64,000 nucleotides of DNA from an uncultured bacterium (GTDB lineage Bacteria > Cyanobacteriota > Vampirovibrionia > Gastranaerophilales > Gastranaerophilaceae). A program made the position numbers and the translations under genes. Below are positions 57,401 to 64,000 of this stretch, one piece after another. The stretch spans positions 1 to 64,000 of the forward strand of contig CASDXV010000003.1 of NCBI GenBank assembly GCA_949285255.1, given 5' to 3'. The stretch's first letter is position 1; each line of letters starts with the position of its first letter. The notes under the pieces are model-generated. The model had not been told where the DNA came from. It was given only the letters and a program-made list of their open reading frames with translations, and made no database searches.

Positions 57401-59503
57401 TTAGAGGTTGTTTAGTTGCTCAAGAGCTCGCTCTTCTGCTTTTTGAGCTTTAAGAAGCGCGTTATTTACCTCAGGGTCAAGTTCTTGAGTATCCTTGCCC
57501 TCGGTTTTACCTATTGTACATTCTGATGAGGGGATGTATGACCTCTGCGGCTCAAGCGGGTCTTTATTTTCTGTAGTTTCTTTTGTTTCTTCTTTGTCTT
57601 TTTTACCAAGACCAAATAAGTCCATTTTGCTTGTTGAGTCGTTATCAAGCGCATTTAATCCGCTTTGATTAACAGGTGCTTGAGGAGGTATTTGAGTTGT
57701 TGTTTGCTGTGGAGTTTGATTTTGTATTGTTTGATTAGCAGGTTTTATATATTTTGAATTTAGAATTTCTGAGTTTTGAGTATTTTTCACTAAATCATCA
57801 ACTTTTACTTCGCCGTTTAGAACTTTCATAAACAACTCGGGGTTTTCTAAAAGCGAATTTAGAATTTCAGGATTGCTTTGAAGTTTTTGCATAAGTTCAG
57901 GGTTGGATAAGAGCTTTTGTTGGAGCTCTTGTTCGCTTATGTTAAACGGGTTGTTTGTATTATTTTGTTGTTCAGTTGTTTTATTTTCTTCTTCCTTATC
58001 AAGTACTGATTTTGACGGTCTGCCAAAGATTAGATGAGAAACTTTTGTAGTTGCTTTTGCAATTATTGGGCCTACAACAAACATACCCACACCAAGTCTT
58101 AAAACAGTTCCTAAGCCGGGGCCTTTTACTTTGTTAGCAAGATTTCTTACGCCGTTATATATTGATGTACCAAGAGTTTTGTCGTTTGCATCAATAAATG
58201 GTTTAATCGTTTCCGCATCAAGCCCTGTAGAGAAGAATTTACCCAGGGCTTTAAAGGGTTTATGGTACCATTTTGAATCACCTTTTAAGAAATTCTTTAT
58301 CTCACTTGCTTCTTTTGCATAGTCAATTTTTGAAATTGTACCTTCTACTACCTTTTCGTTTAGTTCTTTTATCATATTACGGTATTTTGCGACATTTTTA
58401 ACTTGTTCTTGAGTATTTTTAGCGTTGCCGATACCAATGTATTTTAAACCGCCTACAAGGTGAGAGGATTTAACTTGAAGAGGCAGTGATAAAAAGTAGC
58501 CGAAGTCATTTGCAATGTTTTCCGTAAATGTTGATAGTTTTTCACCCTCGGGAGCGTCCATTGCCTTTCTTATTGCTTGAGCAAAGATTGACGCTTGGAT
58601 GACAATCATCAATTTTCCGCCTGCACCGCCGTTTGTAAGACCTTCAAGAGTTTTTAGAGCTTGTTTTGGTGCAGCTTTGCCAAGTTTTGTTGTTTGTTGT
58701 GCTAAAGCTTTATCGCTAAAGACGGCATTTAGTTTATTTGCCATCTCTTTAAACGAACCTTTTCTTTTTAAGAAAGGAATGTTTGGTATTCTAAAGCTTT
58801 TGTTTATAAAAGGAATTGTGCCTTTTGCAAGATTATCTACAGAAACTTCTACATTGTTTTTGCTTAGGTTTTGAACAAGTTTTTTAATCTGCGGCATATT
58901 ATCTTCGCAGTTTTTAAACAAATCATCAATGTAGGAAAGCGCTTCTTTTCCGTCTTTAAGGTCGGGTTTTAGCTCTTTTACAAGATTTAAAATATCATCT
59001 CCGTTGCCGTTTTTAAGGTGGTATCCGAGCATTGAAGATACATCTGACATTACATAGCCTGTTATACCCCTTGCTTGACTTACAGCAAGTGAGTTTTGAG
59101 CTTTTGTCGGAGTTTTTAAGCTTCTTAGTATTTTTGATTTATCAAAAAGATTACTTATTCCTTTCCTTATTTTGCCTGCCTCTTTTGTTTTTAAATGTTT
59201 TGAGGCAAAATTATCGAATTTTTTACCTAACTTACCAAGCCAGCTGTTTTCCCAGTTAGCATTTAATTTGTTGTTTAAATATTGACAACCTTGAGCAAAA
59301 GCAAGCCAAATGGCTCCCGTTAAACCGATTGTTAAGGGGTCTGTTTTAGCGTCTTGCGCCGCTTTTACTACAGTATTTTCTCCTACTTTATCTTTAACAT
59401 CAAAATTCTGCACATTTTGAGGCAGTCTTTCATTTACCTTTTGAGGTACAATGTCTTTGACTGCTCCGTAGTTAAGCTGATTTTGATAATTATTGCTTAT
59501 CAT
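57401..59503 (-). CDS. Very large lineage-specific protein with hydrophobic segments and NPE repeats
   Basis: 700 residues, not recognised, no signal peptide. Long helical stretches; hydrophobic parts near 58-75 and 465-490 (G-T-V-L-R-L-G-V-G-M-F-V-V-G-P-I-I). About 530-570 holds a repeat of ~11 residues (S-N-P-E-L-M-Q-K-L-Q, S-N-P-E-I-L-N-S-L-L, E-N-P-E-L-F-M-K-V-L). The C terminus is Gln/Thr-rich and charged. It resembles the 795-residue protein in style rather than sequence. The stop adjoins the convergent methyltransferase stop. Confidence 0.65.
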   Translation of the reverse strand: MISNNYQNQLNYGAVKDIVPQKVNERLPQNVQNFDVKDKVGENTVVKAAQDAKTDPLTIGLTGAIWLAFAQGCQYLNNKLNANWENSWLGKLGKKFDNFASKHLKTKEAGKIRKGISNLFDKSKILRSLKTPTKAQNSLAVSQARGITGYVMSDVSSMLGYHLKNGNGDDILNLVKELKPDLKDGKEALSYIDDLFKNCEDNMPQIKKLVQNLSKNNVEVSVDNLAKGTIPFINKSFRIPNIPFLKRKGSFKEMANKLNAVFSDKALAQQTTKLGKAAPKQALKTLEGLTNGGAGGKLMIVIQASIFAQAIRKAMDAPEGEKLSTFTENIANDFGYFLSLPLQVKSSHLVGGLKYIGIGNAKNTQEQVKNVAKYRNMIKELNEKVVEGTISKIDYAKEASEIKNFLKGDSKWYHKPFKALGKFFSTGLDAETIKPFIDANDKTLGTSIYNGVRNLANKVKGPGLGTVLRLGVGMFVVGPIIAKATTKVSHLIFGRPSKSVLDKEEENKTTEQQNNTNNPFNISEQELQQKLLSNPELMQKLQSNPEILNSLLENPELFMKVLNGEVKVDDLVKNTQNSEILNSKYIKPANQTIQNQTPQQTTTQIPPQAPVNQSGLNALDNDSTSKMDLFGLGKKDKEETKETTENKDPLEPQRSYIPSSECTIGKTEGKDTQELDPEVNNALLKAQKAEERALEQLNNL

Positions 59504-59647
59504 GGTATTTTCCTGTTTATATATACAATAAAAACACTGTTTACATAAAATTTGCCAAAATGTTAAGAAGATTTGTGATATTTAGGGTAATGTTTGAAAA
59601 AAATATACATGGTATAATCTTTTCAAACAAAGACGGAGTGTAAAATT

Positions 59648-60433
59648 TTGCACATAGCTGTATGTATAAAACAGGTGCCTGATACAAATAATGTGAGGTG
59701 GAGCAAGGAAAATAACCTTTTAAGAGAAGGTTTGATTTCTGTAATAAACCCCTGTGACAAGTGGGCAATACAGATGGCGCTTGATATAAAGAAAAATTTT
59801 AAAAATGTCAAAATAAGCGCTTTTTCTATGGGTCCAAAACAGGCAAAAGAAGTTCTTGAGTATGCCCTTGCGCGCGGATGTGATGAGGCAATTTTACTGT
59901 GCGACAAGGCTTTTAGCGGCTCTGATACCCTTTGCACGGGACGGGTCTTATCTTGTGCTATAGAAAAATTTGCACCTGATTACGACCTTATTATCTGCGG
60001 TCAATACGCACTTGACGGCGATACGGCTCAAAGCGGGCCTACTATTGCAGGGTTTTTAGATATTCCTGTGGTGTCAAAGGTTTCAAATATTATTAATGCC
60101 GATAAGACTACCTCAATTCTTGAGCAAAAAACAGATGGGGAAATTAACATTATTCAGGTTGAAAACCCTTGTGTTGTATGTGTTTTAGAAAAAAAAGAAG
60201 AAATTGAGCCCATTTTGGTTTCAGATTATGTTAGGGCGCAAAATATCGGTATAAAAGAATACGGTATCAGTAACCTTGATATCGGGCGAGATGAAGTAGG
60301 GATTTTAGGCTCTCCGACTTTTGTCTCCCGTGCCTTTAGGAAAGAATATAAAAGGGAACCAAAAACTGTAGAAAGTGACATTTGTAAGTTTTTGAGCGCT
60401 GTTTTATGCGCGGAGGCAAATGATGGACAATAG
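59648..60433 (+). CDS. etfB: Electron transfer flavoprotein, beta subunit
   Basis: 261 residues from TTG at 59648 (H-I-A-V-C-I-K-Q-V-P-D-T, as in the family). G-x-K-Q-A-K-E-V-L-E-Y-A-L-A-R-G and G-Q-Y-A-L-D-G-D-T-A-Q hold the AMP/FAD-contacting parts. It carries electrons with EtfA from acyl-CoA or other dehydrogenases. A TATAAT at 59613-59618 gives a ~24-base leader with GGAG nine bases before the start. Confidence 0.95.
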   Translation: MHIAVCIKQVPDTNNVRWSKENNLLREGLISVINPCDKWAIQMALDIKKNFKNVKISAFSMGPKQAKEVLEYALARGCDEAILLCDKAFSGSDTLCTGRVLSCAIEKFAPDYDLIICGQYALDGDTAQSGPTIAGFLDIPVVSKVSNIINADKTTSILEQKTDGEINIIQVENPCVVCVLEKKEEIEPILVSDYVRAQNIGIKEYGISNLDIGRDEVGILGSPTFVSRAFRKEYKREPKTVESDICKFLSAVLCAEANDGQ

Positions 60434-61433
60434 GCAGATATTTGTTGTTTGCGAGTACAAAAAAGGGCAAAACACCTACAGAGATGTAACTTTAGAGCTT
60501 TTAGGAAAAGCCTGTAAGCTAAAAAAACAGGCAAAAGAAGATTTTAACTTTGAATATAAAGTTTGCGCAGTTGTGATAGATTCAGGCATTGATGCTGATT
60601 TTTGTACATTGTCGGGCTTTGGAGCACAAAAAATTTACTATATGAAAAATGAACACTTTAGGGACTATAACTGCGTTTATTATTCAAAAGCTTTAGTTGA
60701 ACTTATTAGTATGAAAAGCCCTGATATTGTGCTTTTTGGTGCAACGGATAAGGGTAGAGAGCTTGCGCCTTACGTAACTTCTCGCCTAAAAACCGGTTTA
60801 ACCGCAGACTGTACCCAGCTGGCTTTGGTTGAGAATAGAGGTGAAATTAAGCTAGCAGCAACGCGTCCGACTTTTGGCGGGGTGCTTATGGCAACAATTT
60901 TAAGTAAAAAAAATCCCCAGTGCGCAACTTTAAGAGAGGGCGTGTTTAAAAAATGCGAGTTTATACCTCAAAACCCTGATGTAGAAAATATCAACTTTGA
61001 TGATACTTTTTTTGATGTAAAATCTCCAAAAATTCTTGAGAAAATTTCAGAAAAAGAAAAGGAAAATAATATTTCAAACGCCAGAGTAATTCTCTGCGGA
61101 GGCAGAGGGCTCAAGACAAAAGAGAATTTTGAAAAATTAAAAAAACTTGCAAAGCTTACAGGCTGCGCCTATGGCGCTACACGAGGAGCTGTTGATTCTA
61201 ATCTTGCGCCTTATGAAGTTCAAATAGGGCAGACGGGAAAAACCGTGAGCCCTGATATATATGTTGCTTTTGGTGTTTCAGGCGCTATACATCATATTTT
61301 AGGTATGAGTTCATCTAAAAAGGTTATTGCAATAAACACCGACTCAAATGCGCCGATTTTTAAAGACTGCGACTACAAGATTCAAGCTGATGCCATAGAG
61401 GTTTTAGATAAGCTCTTAAAGAAATTTTCCTAG
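60423..61433 (+). CDS. etfA: Electron transfer flavoprotein, alpha subunit
   Basis: 336 residues. The C-terminal FAD domain has [24 protein letters not shown] and the final N-T-D-S-N-A-P-I-F. It binds FAD and pairs with EtfB. Two ATGs stand in tandem; GGAGG is six bases before the second (60423). It overlaps etfB by 11 bases. No acyl-CoA dehydrogenase or ETF:quinone oxidoreductase is in the window. Confidence 0.95.
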   Translation: MDNRQIFVVCEYKKGQNTYRDVTLELLGKACKLKKQAKEDFNFEYKVCAVVIDSGIDADFCTLSGFGAQKIYYMKNEHFRDYNCVYYSKALVELISMKSPDIVLFGATDKGRELAPYVTSRLKTGLTADCTQLALVENRGEIKLAATRPTFGGVLMATILSKKNPQCATLREGVFKKCEFIPQNPDVENINFDDTFFDVKSPKILEKISEKEKENNISNARVILCGGRGLKTKENFEKLKKLAKLTGCAYGATRGAVDSNLAPYEVQIGQTGKTVSPDIYVAFGVSGAIHHILGMSSSKKVIAINTDSNAPIFKDCDYKIQADAIEVLDKLLKKFS

Positions 61434-62479
61434 CTGCCGATTTTAGATAGTTTTTCGTATAATTCAAGCATTTGAGGAGTTATTTCTTTTGGCAGGGCAA
61501 TTTTTACCCTGACATTTAAGTTGCCTCTGCCGCCGTCTTTTTTGGGCAAGCCTAAATCCTTTAGTCTCAAGACTTTTGAACTTGTTGTGTTTTTTGGAAT
61601 AGTTATATTTATTTTACCCTCAGGGGTGGTTATTTCTTTTTTTGTGCCTAAAACGGCTTCAGACGGGAGGATTTCTACCTCTTTTTCCAAATCTTCGCCT
61701 GAGATTTTATAGTTAGGGTCTTTTATTTTAACAACAAGATATAAATCGCCCTTGTTGCCGTATTGGTCTGCTTTTCCCTCATTTTTCAGGCGGATTTTTT
61801 GTCCCTCTTTAACAAATTTTGGAACTTTAACGGATAGATTTTTTGTGATTTTTTCAAGTCCCGTGCCCGAACAGTGGGCGCAAAATCCCCCTTTTGACTG
61901 TCCGCCGCAGTATCTGCACGGTTCAAAGTCAACTATAGAGATATTTTTTGTCGGGGATTTGATTAAATCGTTTATATTTAGTATTAAATCTTTTGTAATA
62001 TCAAGATTTTTAGGCTTTTGAGCTTTTTGTCTCGGGTTGTTTGAATAAAATTGTGAAAAATCCCCGCCTGCGCTTTTTGCACCGCTATTAAAGTTGAATT
62101 CTCTAAAGCCTGAGTGAGTTTGTTGTCCGCTCATCAAGTCACCAAAAATCGCGCTGAAAAAGTCAGAGAATCCGCCTTGAGAAAACCCTGCGCCACCTTG
62201 AGAAAAGTTAGAAAAGTTAAACCCTTCAAACCCAGGAGGAGGAGTAAAATCCGCCCCTTGTTGCCAGTTTGAACCCAGTTGGTCGTACCTTGCGCGTTTA
62301 TCAGGGTCGCCAAGAACCTCATAGGCTTCATTTATATCTTTAAATTTTTCTGCTGCCCCTTTTTCCTTGTTGACATCGGGGTGATATTTGCGCGCAAGCT
62401 TTCTGTAGGCAGATTTAATATTTGCCTGAGTTTCATCTCGCTTTACGCCTAAAATTTCATAATAATCTTTGTATTGCAT
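61430..62479 (-). CDS. DnaJ-like co-chaperone with a half zinc domain
   Basis: 349 residues. J domain with H-P-D at 33-35, a Gly/Phe-rich stretch, then only two Cys pairs near 188-205 (C-R-Y-C-G-G and C-A-H-C-S-G) where DnaJ has four, and a C-terminal substrate-binding domain. It stimulates DnaK. A type between DnaJ and CbpA. A -10-like TAATAT lies six bases before the ATG. It overlaps the etfA stop by four bases. Confidence 0.9.
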   Translation of the reverse strand: MQYKDYYEILGVKRDETQANIKSAYRKLARKYHPDVNKEKGAAEKFKDINEAYEVLGDPDKRARYDQLGSNWQQGADFTPPPGFEGFNFSNFSQGGAGFSQGGFSDFFSAIFGDLMSGQQTHSGFREFNFNSGAKSAGGDFSQFYSNNPRQKAQKPKNLDITKDLILNINDLIKSPTKNISIVDFEPCRYCGGQSKGGFCAHCSGTGLEKITKNLSVKVPKFVKEGQKIRLKNEGKADQYGNKGDLYLVVKIKDPNYKISGEDLEKEVEILPSEAVLGTKKEITTPEGKINITIPKNTTSSKVLRLKDLGLPKKDGGRGNLNVRVKIALPKEITPQMLELYEKLSKIGS

Positions 62480-62530
62480 ATTATTATATTAATATTTAAT
62501 TTTAAAAAGTCTTTAGAAATTAATTTTAAT

Positions 62531-63364
62531 TTAATATTTTTTGACCCTTTTACCATCCACCTCATGCACATTTTCTATGGCTATAAATGCTCCGGGGTCA
62601 ATAGAGTTTACTATGTCTTTGAGTTTTGTAAGTTCAATTCTGGGTACAACACAGTAGAGCATTTTTTTCTTTTGGTGAGAATATCCTCCCTGTGCGTCGA
62701 TATAGGTAACGCTTTTATCAAGTTGAGAGATAATGTTGCTGCCTATTTCAAGGTTTTTATCAGACACGATAAAAATAGATTTTGCCTCATTTAAACCTTG
62801 CAGCACCACATCGATTACTTTTGAAGCGGTAAGGTATGTAAGAGTAGAATACATTGCCTTTTCCCAGCCGTATATAAAGCCTGCGCAAGTGTAGATGAAT
62901 ATGTTTAAAAACATTATAATTTCACCTACCGAGATAGGGAATTTTTTAGTAAGAGTAATAGCAAGGATTTCAGTACCGTCCAGTGAGCCGCTGTTTTTAA
63001 GTACAAGCCCTACCCCTGCGCCTAAAATCATACCGCCGAAAACGGCAACCAAGAGCCCGTCATGTGTTACTATGCCTATTTTACCGCCTACAATCCCTAC
63101 AAAAATAGAAAATACGCTCACGGCATAAAAAGTCTGAAATATGAACATTTTCCCGTACAACTGAAAAGCAAGCAGGATAAAGGGAATATTTAGCACAAAA
63201 AGTAATATTCCAAGGTTTATCTTGGTAAGGTAGCTTATCATCATTGAAACACCGACAATACCGCCGTCAATTACCTGATTTGGAACTAAAAACCCTTCAA
63301 TTGCAAAAGCTGCAAGAAACGCTCCAAGAGTGATAAAAAATATTCTTATTATAAACTTCTTCAT
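62531..63364 (-). CDS. YitT-family membrane protein
   Basis: 277 residues. Five to six membrane helices (DUF161 type: G-F-L-V-P-N-Q-V-I-D-G-G, G-G-M-I-L-G-A-G-V-G-L) and a C-terminal cytoplasmic DUF2179-like domain (G-A-F-I-A-I-E-N-V-H-E-V). Function unknown. It is divergent from the binding-lipoprotein gene, with a 24-base gap. Confidence 0.88.
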   Translation of the reverse strand: MKKFIIRIFFITLGAFLAAFAIEGFLVPNQVIDGGIVGVSMMISYLTKINLGILLFVLNIPFILLAFQLYGKMFIFQTFYAVSVFSIFVGIVGGKIGIVTHDGLLVAVFGGMILGAGVGLVLKNSGSLDGTEILAITLTKKFPISVGEIIMFLNIFIYTCAGFIYGWEKAMYSTLTYLTASKVIDVVLQGLNEAKSIFIVSDKNLEIGSNIISQLDKSVTYIDAQGGYSHQKKKMLYCVVPRIELTKLKDIVNSIDPGAFIAIENVHEVDGKRVKKY

Positions 63365-63388
63365 AAAATTTATGATACAATATATTCA

Positions 63389-64000
63389 ATGAAAAATCTA
63401 TTTCTAATTTTTACGTTGTGTTTGTTTGCTTTGTCTGTTTTATGCGGCTGCAGTGCGCAGAAAACAAGTCAAAATGCGCTCTCGCATGCAAAATTAATGA
63501 ACAAATTGACAGTAGGTGTAAAAAACGACTCAAAACCCTTTGGATTTACAGATAATGAGGGTAATCCCGCGGGTTTTGACGTTGATGTTGCAAGAGAAAT
63601 TGCAAGGCAGATTTTAGGGGATGAAAACGCCGTAGAATTTGTATATGTTACTCCAAGCAGCAGAATTACGGATTTGAATTCAAGAAAAGTTGATATGGTA
63701 ATAGCTGCAATGAGTATAACGCCCAACAGAGCTGAGGTTGTAAGTTTTTCTCAGCCTTATTATCAAGCAGGGCAGGCTATTATGGTGAAAGAAGGCTCTA
63801 AAATATCTTCTTTAACAGATTTAAACGGTTCAAACGTCGGCTTTGTGCTTGGAACAACAGGAGAAAAAACAATAAGAAACCTTGCTCCTGCGGCCTCTTT
63901 AAGGGCGGCAAAGACGTATCCCGAGATTTTTAATTTGCTTAAAAACGGAGAAATTGAGGCGATTTTAGCAGATGATACCATGCTTTATTCTCTTGCATCA
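63389..64000 (+). CDS. Amino-acid-type ABC transporter substrate-binding lipoprotein (partial)
   Basis: The first 204 residues; the gene runs off the window end. Lipobox S-V-L-C19 (then G-C-S) after a hydrophobic signal; then K-L-T-V-G-V-K-N-D-S-K-P-F-G, P-A-G-F-D-V-D-V-A and M-S-I-T-P-N-R-A-E-V-V-S-F-S as in polar amino-acid binding proteins (SBP_bac_3). TACAAT (63376-63381) is seven bases before the ATG, a leaderless pattern. The permease and ATPase are presumably beyond 64000. Confidence 0.9.
   Translation, partial: MKNLFLIFTLCLFALSVLCGCSAQKTSQNALSHAKLMNKLTVGVKNDSKPFGFTDNEGNPAGFDVDVAREIARQILGDENAVEFVYVTPSSRITDLNSRKVDMVIAAMSITPNRAEVVSFSQPYYQAGQAIMVKEGSKISSLTDLNGSNVGFVLGTTGEKTIRNLAPAASLRAAKTYPEIFNLLKNGEIEAILADDTMLYSLAS

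Noticed and set aside
1-64000. CRISPR array, insertion sequence or prophage
   Set aside because: No regularly spaced repeats, transposase, integrase or phage structural genes were seen.

Overview
This AT-rich window looks like a chromosome segment from a non-photosynthetic relative of cyanobacteria, most likely the gut lineage Melainabacteria/Vampirovibrionia (order Gastranaerophilales). Reasons: two prepilin-like proteins with the F-T-L-A-E motif, a complete minC-minD-minE set, diderm envelope genes (kdsA, a heptose-7-phosphate-kinase-like PfkB protein, an O-antigen-ligase-like protein, rmlA), EtfAB, no photosynthesis genes, and many small lineage-specific proteins. The assignment is an inference from gene content; I could not search databases.

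Layout. 1-9.6 kb: a giant glycine-rich prepilin-like protein, small regulators (XRE, CopG, two short HTH or unknown genes around a perfect palindrome), dxr, a DUF6973-like protein, hemW and a GlmS isomerase half. 10-19 kb: a GHL10-type glycoside-hydrolase-like protein, a long SRP RNA, a soluble FlhA/SctV C-domain protein, a MurT-like Mur ligase, rmlA-recA and kdsA. 19.5-23.5 kb: a compact flagellar/type III export operon (tandem-SPOA protein, FliO, FliP, FliQ, a secreted protein, FliR). 23.5-32 kb: a TIM-barrel isomerase-like protein, a sensor kinase divergent from smpB, a pilin-like/coiled-coil pair, era and prmC. 32-39 kb: a SNF2 helicase, PSP1/RicT, rsfS, rplI and minEDC. 39-46 kb: envelope genes. 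46-52 kb: mutS2 behind a helicase-nuclease gene. 52.3-52.6 kb: tRNA-Gly with a duplicated 5' flank. 52.6-59.5 kb: two very large lineage-specific proteins, a candidate small RNA, a degenerate alpha/beta hydrolase and a DNA-methyltransferase-like protein. 59.6-64 kb: etfBA, a DnaJ-like chaperone, a YitT protein and the start of an ABC-transporter binding lipoprotein.

The strongest window-wide pattern is promoter geometry. At least 17 genes that open a transcription unit have a TATAAT/TAAAAT-like hexamer exactly 6 or 7 bases before the start codon, which predicts leaderless mRNAs. Other genes carry clear Shine-Dalgarno sites, so two initiation modes seem to coexist. Other points of interest are the free-standing FlhA cytoplasmic domain, the modified export operon, two symmetric divergent promoters, and an 84-nt Yfr1-like small RNA candidate. 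No insertion sequence, prophage or CRISPR array was seen.
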